In this document: in pieces, positions 1-8,500 of the stretch
How positions within the stretch are numbered: the first letter of the stretch is position 1
How the letters are laid out: each line of letters starts with the position of its first letter
Origin: Chryseobacterium sp. UBA6632
Lineage (GTDB): Bacteria; Bacteroidota; Bacteroidia; Flavobacteriales; Weeksellaceae
Reading direction: 5' to 3'
Length of the DNA stretch: 12,357 nucleotides
NCBI GenBank assembly: GCA_002455915.1
Contig: DKLU01000030.1
Location: 1-12,357, forward strand
Notes under the pieces: model-generated
The model's database searches: none
Told to the model about the DNA's origin: nothing
The model's input: only the letters and a program-made list of their open reading frames with translations
Program-made: the position numbers and the translations under genes

Positions 1-243
1 GATTCCATAAACCACTTTTTTAGAAATAATATCGAGATAGTTTTCACTTTCTCTTTTTTCTTCGTCGGTTTGGTCATACTGAATCAATAATAATTCTCCG
101 CCTTCCGGAAGTTTATGTTGTAATTGTTGGTCGAGGCTTATCCATGCAACCTGATGTCCTCTTTCCAGAAGAGTAGCACCAATGCTTAATGTGGGATTGA
201 CATGACCAGTTAAAGGTGGAACTATAAATACAAATTTAGCCAT
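1..243 (-). CDS. Family-1 (UGT/MGT-type) glycosyltransferase, 3' part missing
   Basis: Begins at the ATG at 243-241 and stays open for 81 codons to the left edge, so only the N-terminus is present. It starts MAKFVFIVPPLTGHVNPTLS and continues with a GATLLERGHQVAWI segment. A hydrophobic first strand, a G-H-V-N-P loop, a helix and then 'RGHxV' is the classic start of the GT-B acceptor domain in GT1 glycosyltransferases (UGT, MGT, and CrtX-like carotenoid glucosyltransferases). The sugar-nucleotide-binding half lies outside the window, so donor and acceptor cannot be judged. Its first 8 bases overlap the end of the hydrolase gene, which implies coupled translation and a shared pathway. The likely role, by inference, is glycosylation of the lipid or polyketide made by the upstream synthases in the cytoplasm. 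No signal peptide is seen. Family assignment is fairly sure; substrate is unknown. Confidence 0.85.
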   Translation of the reverse strand, partial: MAKFVFIVPPLTGHVNPTLSIGATLLERGHQVAWISLDQQLQHKLPEGGELLLIQYDQTDEEKRESENYLDIISKKVVYGI

Positions 244-1027
244 GGTTTTGTGATAAGGTTTTTAATGATTTTGATAAAAAATGGGCGATGGTTTCCGCGA
301 TCAAAACAGGTTCCTGAATCGGGATGTTGTGGTCTCCCTGAATTAATTGTAATTCAGAGTTTCCGATTTGGGAATTGAGCCATTCTCCTGTCGGTCTGCA
401 GTTGGAATCTTCACCATACATCAGCATTGTTGAAGGTTTTAATTCAGAAAAATCAACTTCGCTTAGGAAATGCTTTTCTTTAATCATATCCGCTTTAATG
501 CTGGTCTGATTAAATAGAAACTCATACATACGATGGTTTTTTTCCATCTGTCTTTTGCCCATCTGTACTTTGGTGGTGTCGGTAAAATTGGCTACATAAT
601 GCTCCAGAAACTCTTTGCTGTATTCATCAATAATATTTCTGGCTTTTTCGTCCTGCGGATCGGGAGCTTCGATAACAACCAGTTGCTCGATGCGATTCGG
701 GGCTTTTAAAGCAGTTTTTAAAGAAATCAATCCTCCAAAACTGTAACCGATAAGATGTGCTTTTTCAATATGTAAAGCATCCATCAATGCTAAAACATCT
801 GAAGACATATTTCCCAAGTCGTAGCCGTCTGTAAAACGCTCGCTCATGCCGTGACTTTTCAAATCGTACATCACAACATGGAAGTGTTTTGCCAGAATCG
901 GAGCAATATTAAAATAATAAATAGACAGATTGCTGAACATACCGTGGATCAGCACCACAGTTTGTTCAGCCCCTTTGTTGAGTTCCTGAATATGAACCTT
1001 TTTATCGTTAACAGAGATTATTGGCAT
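236..1027 (-). CDS. Alpha/beta hydrolase, candidate chain-release thioesterase
   Basis: A 263-aa protein of usual length for a single-domain alpha/beta hydrolase, with no signal peptide. The oxyanion-hole motif is HGMF at residues 28-31. The nucleophile elbow is G-Y-S-F-G with Ser96. The acid is most likely Asp207 in 'MYGEDSN', and the catalytic His is His233 in 'QGDHNIP'. A lid-like helical insert lies between about residues 125 and 195. All catalytic positions are intact. The start overlaps the end of the ACP gene by 10 bases and the stop overlaps the glycosyltransferase start by 8, so it is translated within the same operon. Neither large synthase ends in a thioesterase domain, so this enzyme is the natural candidate for hydrolysing or transferring the finished acyl chain from a carrier protein. 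That role is inferred from context. An esterase or editing function would fit the sequence equally well. Confidence 0.93.
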   Translation of the reverse strand: MPIISVNDKKVHIQELNKGAEQTVVLIHGMFSNLSIYYFNIAPILAKHFHVVMYDLKSHGMSERFTDGYDLGNMSSDVLALMDALHIEKAHLIGYSFGGLISLKTALKAPNRIEQLVVIEAPDPQDEKARNIIDEYSKEFLEHYVANFTDTTKVQMGKRQMEKNHRMYEFLFNQTSIKADMIKEKHFLSEVDFSELKPSTMLMYGEDSNCRPTGEWLNSQIGNSELQLIQGDHNIPIQEPVLIAETIAHFLSKSLKTLSQNHG

Positions 1028-1317
1028 TCGTAGATGTAATTGATAATCATACTTAAATCTAGGTTAATCAGCTCATCAAGATCCATGGAAGACAGCCATC
1101 CCGTAAAGTCGATCTGGTCACCAAAATGCGCTTTGATTTTTTCTGAAAATGAAACGATTTCGATGCTGTCCATTTCCAGATCTTTCGTGAACGAACTTTC
1201 CGGAGTAATGTCCATTTCCTCTACAAATTCTTCACCGATAACTTCTGTGATGAAACCTTTTAAAAGAGTGAATAATTCTTCGTGATTTAATTTTGCTGTA
1301 GTGTTTATAGTGTCCAT
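1018..1317 (-). CDS. Free-standing acyl carrier protein
   Basis: A 99-aa acidic, mainly helical protein. The phosphopantetheine site is 'LEMDSIEIV', with Ser51 as the attachment residue. Helix I (about 12-28) precedes it, and a longer than usual tail with a 'FTGWLSSMDLDELI' segment follows it. The motif differs from the 'LSIDSIKR' of the two carrier domains in the big synthase, so it probably has a different partner. By family knowledge it must be converted to the holo form by a PPTase, and one is fused to the C-terminus of the gene just upstream. The ATG lies inside the last codons of that gene (13-base overlap), and no Shine-Dalgarno is visible, which suggests translational coupling. Likely roles, by inference, are carrying a starter unit or receiving the chain for the adjacent hydrolase. 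Identity as an ACP is firm; the exact job is open. Confidence 0.93.
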   Translation of the reverse strand: MDTINTTAKLNHEELFTLLKGFITEVIGEEFVEEMDITPESSFTKDLEMDSIEIVSFSEKIKAHFGDQIDFTGWLSSMDLDELINLDLSMIINYIYECQ

Positions 1318-4300
1318 CCTATGATATAATTTTTATGTTTAATTGTTTTGATTTCTGTTTGATTGATCCATAAAGAATCTTCTGTAATTTTCTCGACTTC
1401 GAAGTTTTTGGGGTTTCCTTTCAGTCCTGTTCCGACGAATTTTCCGTAGGCTTCTTTAGCCACCCAGAATTTGGTCGTCCATTCTGCCTGATCTTTGCCT
1501 TTTAATAAGGCTAATTCGTTGTCAGTAAAGACCAAATCGTAGAATCCTGAGCTTCTTTCTTCCATGATTTCCATATCGATTCCGACCGGTTTTCCGCTTT
1601 TTGCAATTCCTACGGCATCCTTTCCTTTATGTGCTAGAGAAATGTGAATGTCTTTCGTAGAATCTCCAATTAAGAACGGTTTTCCGACCTCATCTTTACC
1701 AACTTCAAAAGTGATAGGGAAGCAAGGATGATTTTTTTCCTTTTTAAGAAGATTTCTCACTGCATCTTTCACCGCAACTCGGCTTACCATATAGCTTTTT
1801 CTCTTGTTGGGAAGCAAGGTTTGGTGATGCTGTTTTTCGGTTTGATTGAAATATCTTTTCAGAATAAAATCCCAAGATGCCACTCTTGAATAAGCCTGAT
1901 GGAAGAAAAATACTTCGGGAGCAATTTCCTCCGAAAGACGGTTGTGCAAAGGCGACATCGAAACATTCCAAAGTGCGGCATCGATTTCCAGACGGCGGTT
2001 TTGCCATCCTGAAATTTTGCACCAGACTTTTCCGTTTCTAGTTAAAAGAATATCACCGATCGCAAATTCGTCATTCATTTCAGTCAGACTGCAGGTACAT
2101 TCGAAAATACCGCCCTGATCCTGTAAATCTCCGAAAAATTCAATGTCTTTGATTTTTACAGGGAAGGCAATTCTGTCTTTCGTTAATGTTAATTGTAACC
2201 AAAGCCCGAATAATTGTCCTGCATTATCCAATAACGAACCTTTCCCACCATTTCCTTTGATTTTTCCGATGATTCCTTTCGTTCCAACCTTTGAAACTTC
2301 CGTAATTCCCTGATATTTTTCACCGTGGAACATGTGCATATCATACACTTCTTCAGGAGTTCTCTCAATGGGTAATATTTCACCGATGGAAAGATTGAAG
2401 ATGGGATTTGGTCTTGCAGTTGAGGTTAATAAAACCTCAGCGTTTGCAAAATTTTCAATATCTAAATAAGCGTGGTTGGTAGATTTCCATTCTCCTTTTA
2501 CGGTTTTTCCGAAAGGTTTTGCCACATTCATCCATTGGAAAACGCTTACATTCATGATTTTATGAATCTGGCTTCCTTCAATTTCTGCTTGTGCAATTTC
2601 CGCGAGTTGCTCAAAAATCATCGTCATCGGAATCACAGGTTCCATATCGGCAACTTCTGTCCAGCCTTTTGGCTGTCTCAACAAGCTGTGGTCGATGAGG
2701 TAAGGGTGAGTTTCCAACGTTACGTACAATGTTTTCTCAAAATTCTTACTTATCGGAGCCTGAACTTTTGGCAACACAACATTTGAAATTGAAATTTTCG
2801 GACGGTCTTGGAATAAAGTTAAAACCTCTTCCTGCATTTTAATCATATCCGAAATATTATCCTGAAATGCCTGAACAAGCGGATGTCCTGTTTTTGCAAC
2901 GGTTGCAGAAACTTTTGGCTTCGATGTATCAATTGATTTTGCTAAATGTTGAATTTCCTTAAAATCACGGATAATCGGCGAACCTAATTCCAGTTTTATT
3001 CCTTTTCCGGATGATTTTTTGGTTTGATTTTGAATATCTAAAAAGTCCAGCGCAACTGTTTTTCCTTCCACGAATAACGCTGCAACTACTCTTTGAAACT
3101 GAGCTAATGCAGAACGTGTCGCAACGCTGGAAGCAATCGTACTGAATGCTTTTCCTTTTAATGTATCATCAATAAATCCGATCAAACCGCCGGTTCCGAC
3201 CTGAATGAAAAATCTTGCGCCTTCTTCGTATAATTTGTCTGTCAATTCACGGAAACGAACGGGTTCTACAAGGTGTTCCGCACTCAGTTTTCGGATAGAT
3301 TCCTGATCAGCCGGATAAGGTTCCAATGTCGTTGCCGACCATAATGGAATTTTCGTCTGCTGAAACTGCGCTTTTTCCATTCCTGCCAAAATCACATCTA
3401 ATTTATCAGCGATAAAAGGCGAGTGAAAACCTGACTGGAACGGCAATATCTGATGAAATATCTGTTTTGATTTTAAAACGGGAACCAATTCATCCAAAGC
3501 CAAATTACTTCCACAAAGAATCACCTGATTTGGGCAATTGTCATTAGAAATATAAATGTTTTGAATTGCTGAAATGATAGGTTTAATGGTTTCAATTCCA
3601 GCTCCGATGGCGATAAATTTTGAATCTTTTAATTCAAAAGTTTCTGGATTTAAAACATCAATGAGTGCTTTTACAGAATTTACTTCTGCCAATTCAGAAG
3701 AGTAGCCCGCGAGCCATTCTCCCAAACTGTGCCCTGCATTCATATCGGGAATAATTCCTAGTTTTTTTAATGAATTATCGAGAATACTGCAGTTGTTGAA
3801 GATATTTAGAGCGTCATTTAACAAACCTTCGCCTTCCGTTTCAATCGGTGCATTGATGTTGAAATAACGACTTACACTTTCCACTTCACCTTTCGCCAAT
3901 CCATCTAATCCTGGAAAAACAAAGGCAACTTTTTCTCCGTTTTGCAATAGAGGAGTGTTGGTGTACCAAATATCCTGTTTATTTCTCCACGGATTATTTT
4001 TAGCAACAATTTTAGTCGCTTTTTCAATTCTCGCAGGAGTTGGTTCGAAAATCGCCACACGGAAATTTCCTTCTCCAATCGCTGTTTCATTATTTTGTAA
4101 TGCGGTTAATAATTCTTCATGCGTAGGTCTTGCCAAGATTAAAACCTTGTCTTTTTTAGGTAGATTATATCCTTCCAACACCACATGAGCATTGATTCCT
4201 CCGAATCCGAAAGCATTCACCGCCGCTACTTTTGGTAATCCTGTTTTTGACCAGTTTTTTGCTTCCTGAACAGGTTCAAATCTGGTTTTCTGCATTTCCG

Positions 4301-5540
4301 AAGTTGGATTTTCGCAGTATAACGTCGGTGGCAATGTATCGTGATGCAGAGCCAGACAGGTTTTAATTAAACCCGCAATTCCCGCAGCAGGCATTGCGTG
4401 ACCGATATTTGATTTTACCGATCCGATTCCTGCCATTTTTGCCCCTTCTTCTTTTCCGAAAAACTGAGCTAAGGTTTGCAATTCTGTCTTGTCACCAAGC
4501 GGAGTTCCTGTTCCGTGAGCTTCGATATAACCAATTTGATTTTCATCTAAATCTGCATTCGTCCAAGCTTGTTGTAAAGCTTTTAATTGACCTTTTACAG
4601 AAGGGCTCATTACACTCGTTCCGTTACCGTCACTGCTGATTCCGATACCTTTAATAACAGCGTAGATTTTATCCTGATCGCGAACGGCATCTTCTAATCT
4701 TTTCAAGACTACAAATCCGCAACCTTCACCAATCAATAATCCATCTGCATCGCTGCTGAAAGGCTTGATTTGCTGCTGACGGGACATCGCACCCAACTGA
4801 GCAAAAATACTCCAGAAAGCAGCGTTTTGTCCGGTGTGAACACCACCTGCAATCATGATGTCAGAACGACCTCTCTGAAGTTCCTGTACCGCGTGATCGA
4901 CTGCTAGTAAAGCACTTGCACAGGCTGCATCAACAGTAAAAGCTGCACCACCAAGATTGAATCGATTTGCCACTAATGAAGCCACTAAATTCGGAATTAA
5001 TCCCATCGCGGTATCTGCTGCAAAACGTCCTTTCTTTTCCTGAAAAGCATGTTTTACCTTCTCGATATCGGCAGAAGAAACTTCGGGTAACAATTCCTTT
5101 AACAAAGAAGAAATCTGCTCACCTGTTCTTACAATTTCGATGGCACGGGTTGCGCCCGGTCCGGTGTAATTTCCTTTCCCTATGATGATTCCTGTTTTTT
5201 CAAGCGAAATATTTTTCTGAAAAATTCCGGCATCGTCTAAGGCTTTTTGAACTAAATCTAAGGTTAATAAATGATCGGGTTCTGTTCCTTCAACCGCCAA
5301 TGGTAAAATTCCGAAAGCAGTTGGATCGAATTCATAATCAGAAATAAATCCACCGCGCTGACAATAAAAACGGTCAACCGGATTCGTGCTGTCACTGAAA
5401 TGAACAGGATCGATTCGGTCGGCCGGAGCCAATTGGGTAGAATCTACTTTATTGATAATATTCTGCCAAAAAGTGTTGGCATCCTGTGCCCCCGGAAAGA
5501 CACAAGATAAACCAATTATTGCAACATCTGTTTTTTTCAT
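1305..5540 (-). CDS. Iterative PKS/PUFA-type synthase subunit: KS-AT(degenerate)-DH-PPTase
   Basis: A 1411-aa multidomain synthase. The KS (about 1-457) has a full catalytic set: Cys207 in 'VDAACAS', His342 in 'EAHGTGT' and His381 in 'NIGHAM'. It is therefore a true condensing enzyme, not a chain-length-factor relic. The AT-like domain (about 536-835) keeps Ser605 in GHSLGEW and His706 in GFHSPF but has lost other family residues. A helical linker (885-915) leads to a double-hotdog dehydratase (about 930-1185) with His951 in 'HPYLIDH' and Asp1105 in 'LLDNAGQL'. The C-terminus (about 1205-1411) is an Sfp-type PPTase with 'GIDMEI' (1320-1325) and 'FWVAKEAYGK' (1358-1367). The ATG leads straight into the KS strand 'DVAIIGLSCVFPG', which supports this start. 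It follows the giant synthase after 21 bases and overlaps the ACP gene. It probably works in a complex with both, condensing, dehydrating and activating carrier domains in the cytoplasm. The product is unknown. Confidence 0.95.
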   Translation of the reverse strand: MKKTDVAIIGLSCVFPGAQDANTFWQNIINKVDSTQLAPADRIDPVHFSDSTNPVDRFYCQRGGFISDYEFDPTAFGILPLAVEGTEPDHLLTLDLVQKALDDAGIFQKNISLEKTGIIIGKGNYTGPGATRAIEIVRTGEQISSLLKELLPEVSSADIEKVKHAFQEKKGRFAADTAMGLIPNLVASLVANRFNLGGAAFTVDAACASALLAVDHAVQELQRGRSDIMIAGGVHTGQNAAFWSIFAQLGAMSRQQQIKPFSSDADGLLIGEGCGFVVLKRLEDAVRDQDKIYAVIKGIGISSDGNGTSVMSPSVKGQLKALQQAWTNADLDENQIGYIEAHGTGTPLGDKTELQTLAQFFGKEEGAKMAGIGSVKSNIGHAMPAAGIAGLIKTCLALHHDTLPPTLYCENPTSEMQKTRFEPVQEAKNWSKTGLPKVAAVNAFGFGGINAHVVLEGYNLPKKDKVLILARPTHEELLTALQNNETAIGEGNFRVAIFEPTPARIEKATKIVAKNNPWRNKQDIWYTNTPLLQNGEKVAFVFPGLDGLAKGEVESVSRYFNINAPIETEGEGLLNDALNIFNNCSILDNSLKKLGIIPDMNAGHSLGEWLAGYSSELAEVNSVKALIDVLNPETFELKDSKFIAIGAGIETIKPIISAIQNIYISNDNCPNQVILCGSNLALDELVPVLKSKQIFHQILPFQSGFHSPFIADKLDVILAGMEKAQFQQTKIPLWSATTLEPYPADQESIRKLSAEHLVEPVRFRELTDKLYEEGARFFIQVGTGGLIGFIDDTLKGKAFSTIASSVATRSALAQFQRVVAALFVEGKTVALDFLDIQNQTKKSSGKGIKLELGSPIIRDFKEIQHLAKSIDTSKPKVSATVAKTGHPLVQAFQDNISDMIKMQEEVLTLFQDRPKISISNVVLPKVQAPISKNFEKTLYVTLETHPYLIDHSLLRQPKGWTEVADMEPVIPMTMIFEQLAEIAQAEIEGSQIHKIMNVSVFQWMNVAKPFGKTVKGEWKSTNHAYLDIENFANAEVLLTSTARPNPIFNLSIGEILPIERTPEEVYDMHMFHGEKYQGITEVSKVGTKGIIGKIKGNGGKGSLLDNAGQLFGLWLQLTLTKDRIAFPVKIKDIEFFGDLQDQGGIFECTCSLTEMNDEFAIGDILLTRNGKVWCKISGWQNRRLEIDAALWNVSMSPLHNRLSEEIAPEVFFFHQAYSRVASWDFILKRYFNQTEKQHHQTLLPNKRKSYMVSRVAVKDAVRNLLKKEKNHPCFPITFEVGKDEVGKPFLIGDSTKDIHISLAHKGKDAVGIAKSGKPVGIDMEIMEERSSGFYDLVFTDNELALLKGKDQAEWTTKFWVAKEAYGKFVGTGLKGNPKNFEVEKITEDSLWINQTEIKTIKHKNYIIGWTL
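1308..1928 (-). other. Sfp-type phosphopantetheinyl transferase domain
   Basis: C-terminal domain with 'HISLAHKGKDAVGIA', the Mg-binding 'VGIDMEIMEE' (Asp1322, Glu1324) and 'KFWVAKEAYGKFVGTGL' (Lys1362, Glu1363). It should add the phosphopantetheine arm to the three carrier proteins of the cluster. It is comparable to PfaE, and to the integral PPTase of enediyne PKSs, but is fused here to a KS-AT-DH protein with no ACP of its own. Confidence 0.9.
1986..2753 (-). other. Double-hotdog dehydratase domain
   Basis: 'HPYLIDH' supplies catalytic His951, followed by 'EPVIPMTMIFE' in place of the usual G-x(4)-P segment. The second hotdog has 'MFHGEKYQGI' and 'SLLDNAGQLFGLWLQ' with Asp1105. The His/Asp pair supports an active dehydratase. 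Only one DH is present in the window. Confidence 0.82.
3036..3935 (-). other. Degenerate acyltransferase-like domain of second subunit
   Basis: Ser605 (GHSLGEW) and His706 (GFHSPF) are present. However, the GQGSQ loop reads 'FPGLDGLA' (542-549), the usual 'VGPG' reads 'VGTGGL', and the region after the nucleophile ('SSELAEVNSVKALIDVL') has no arginine to hold a malonyl carboxylate. Transfer of a non-carboxylated acyl group, or loss of activity, are both possible. Confidence 0.78.
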
Positions 5541-5561
5541 ACATTCAATTTAAAACAGAGA
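5541..5561 (-). other. Only intergenic gap; A/T-rich start region, no Shine-Dalgarno
   Basis: Twenty-one bases separate the stop of the giant synthase from the ATG of the second subunit. The stretch is A/T-rich and lacks a purine-rich ribosome-binding motif, as is usual in Bacteroidota. It has no room for a promoter or terminator, so the two genes should share a transcript. Confidence 0.75.
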
Positions 5562-8500
5562 TTACCAGTTACTTCCAGACATGATTAATACCTGACTTTC
5601 AGTTCCGTATTTTATTTCATTAAGGAAAATTTCCTTCCCCTGATCCAATGGAATTAGAGAAATTCCTCTTCTTTCATATTCTGTTTCCAAGGTTGGAGAA
5701 ACCATTCCGGCTCCTTTCCACGGACCCCAGTTGATGGAGATTACTTTTCCTTTTAGTTTTTTATTTAAAGCATTCGCGTAATCATCCAAAACAGAGTTTG
5801 CGGCTGCGTAGTCGGTTTGACCTTTATTTCCATACACCGAAGCGATGCTTGAAAACAATACGACAAACTGACAATCCGTGCGAAGCTGTTCTGCCAAAAC
5901 ACGAAGTGGTTTCACTTTAGTATCGAAAACACGTCCGAAAGAGCTTGTTGTTTTTTGTTTGAATAATTTATCTTCCAACAATCCGGCACCGTGAATAACG
6001 CCATCTAAACGGTTGTATTTTTCATAAATATTGTTGATTAATTCAGACAAACCATTTTCATCACAAAGATCTAATGATTGGTAAACAATCGTATTTCCCA
6101 ATTGCTCCATATCTCTTATGGTACGCAATATCTGATTGTTTTTATAAACTTTTATCGTTTCTTTTTCGATTTCAGAAGGCGAAGTGAATGTTCCGGATTT
6201 GATAAGATAGGCTCTTATTTCTTCCTTGGTTTTCATGACTTCTAATTCTCTATTTGTCGCCTGATTTCTCGGATCAGCAGATCTTCCTACTAAAATATAC
6301 GTACAAGGATAAGCCTGTGACATATGTTTTGCGAGTTCGGAAGTAATTCCCTGTGCGCCTCCAAGAACCAAAACAACAGAATCTTTATCGAGTTGAATTT
6401 GTGCTTCGCTTAGACCAGTTGACAACGGTGATGGAATAATATCCACTTTATGCCTTTGATCATTTTTGTAAATCACTTCAGAAGGTTTATCGGTAGATAA
6501 TATTTCTTTTAAAGCAATTTCTGCGATCTGATTGATTTGTTGAGGTGAAGTCAGGCTAATCAATCTGCAATTGGTCTGTTCAAACTCGCGTGCTAAACTT
6601 TTGAAAAGTCCGGGATGTCCTTTGTAATGACGTAAAAGAGTAGTGTCCGTCAGTTCCTGGACGTGAGCCGGAATATCGGAAATCAGATAGATCCATTTTG
6701 CTTTATCAAGATCCATTTTTTTGATTAAATCAACATGATCGATGATGTTGTGATTGGCGGAAGAAGAGAATAAATCAAGGATAATTAATCCGTCAAAATT
6801 GGTTAAATCTTGAGCAGAATCAATTAATTCTGCAATCGCACCATGCTTTTCAAGCTCATTTTTAATAGCTAAAGTCTGATTGTGATCATTTTGAGTGATG
6901 GCAAAACGTTTTCCTTGAAGGATTTCTGTGTTTTCACTTAAAGAAATATCAGTCGGAGTCAAATCAAAACGAAGACGTGATAATGCACTTTGTTCTGGTT
7001 CAGAAGGAGCGTTTCCGCTCATTTCATGAATCCAAGAAGCTAATCCGTTTAGTGTTTTAATAGCAGCTAATTTTTCCATTAAATCATCTGCTTGTTCCAT
7101 ATCGCCACCGAAGCCGATTTTGGTTTTTAAATCACCGATAATTTCCATACGTTTGATGGAATCGATGCTTAAATCTGCCTCTAAATCCAGGTCTAAACCT
7201 AACATTTCTTTGGGGTACCCCGTTTTATCGCTTACGATATTTAAAATAGCCGTTTGAAGTTCTTCAAGAGAAAATCCAGTCTGAACTTGAGAGGTTGAAG
7301 CCTGAGTTTCTTTAACTCCAATTTTTTCTGTTGTATTTGAAGCACCTGAGTATTCTGTTAACCAAGAAACTAAACCATTTAATGTTTTGATTCCCGCTAA
7401 TTGTTCCATGATGGTGTCTTCATTTGCTGTGTTTGAAGAGAAAGAACCCAATTCAGCTTTCAGCGTACCAATGATTTCAACTCTTTTAATGGAATCAATG
7501 CTTAAATCTGCTTCCAAATCCATTTCCATACCCAACATTTCGTGAGGATAACCCGTTTTATCGCTTACAACTTGCAGCAATAATGTTTTAATATCCTTTA
7601 TTGGAGCATGTTTTACAGGAACAACAGTTGTTGCTTGAGTACCGTTATTCGTTGATGTAGAAACCACTTGCACAGGAATATTCTGAACCGGAACATTTTG
7701 AATAGGAGATTGATAAACAGGGGCTTGGTGAACCTGCGGGTTCTGTCCCAAGAAGGAAAGCATCACATCACGTTGCGCTTGAATCATCATTTTCATGCTG
7801 TTTAAATATTCCTGAAGCATACGTTCTGCATTCGTCTGATTTTCAGCGACAGTAGTTTGTGTATTTTGAGTAAAATTGTCCATTTGAAGTGGATTTATGA
7901 TTGGTAATGCACCATTAACAGGAAGTGAACCTGTTGTTGGATGAGCTGCTTGTCCGTTCACGCGCCAAATGGCAGGACTTTTCTTGTACAATTCTGGCTG
8001 ATCGATTTGAATGGATTTTGCATTTCGACCATCGAAAAGTTTAGCAATATTAAAGCTTCGGCCTGTTCCCAAATATTGAGCAAGTGTTGAAAGTAGATGC
8101 GTTAATTTATTGGTATTATTGTCTTCAACAAACAACGTTAATTGATCTTTTTCAAGGCAAGATTTCGTTAATCCTGCCAATACTTTTCCGGGACCAACCT
8201 CGATGAAAATTCTTGCACCATCGTTGTACATTGCCTGAAGTTCTTCCACGAATCTTACGGGCTGTACCAAATGGTCTGTTAATCTTTCTTTGATTTCTGA
8301 AGCATTTGTCGGATAGATTTCTGCTGTTGTGTTCGACCAAACCGGAATCTGCATCTCGTTGAAAGGAACGTTTTCTAAAACGTTTTGATATAAACCTTTA
8401 GATTTTGCCAACAACGGACTGTGGAATGCGCAGGCAACTTCCAGCTTTTTCGCTGAAATTCTTTCCTGTTTCAATACTTCCATTAATTTGTTGATGGCGT

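Noticed and set aside
2472..2786. Plus-strand open frame of 104 codons
   Set aside because: It lies wholly inside the DH and linker region of the second synthase, its translation has no recognisable family motif, and it is explained as antisense shadow of a real gene.
4170..5540. Second KS being a chain-length factor as in PfaC
   Set aside because: The active-site Cys207 and both His residues are present, so it reads as a true ketosynthase.
5541..5561. Internal promoter or terminator between the two synthase genes
   Set aside because: The gap is only 21 bases, with no inverted repeat and no room for Bacteroidota -33/-7 elements.
8152..8340. Minus-strand frame of 62 codons inside the giant synthase AT
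   Set aside because: It is a different reading frame of the same strand across the conserved AT segment, so it is a shadow frame. The same holds for other short frames such as 1744-2022, 2189-2383 and 9215-9406.
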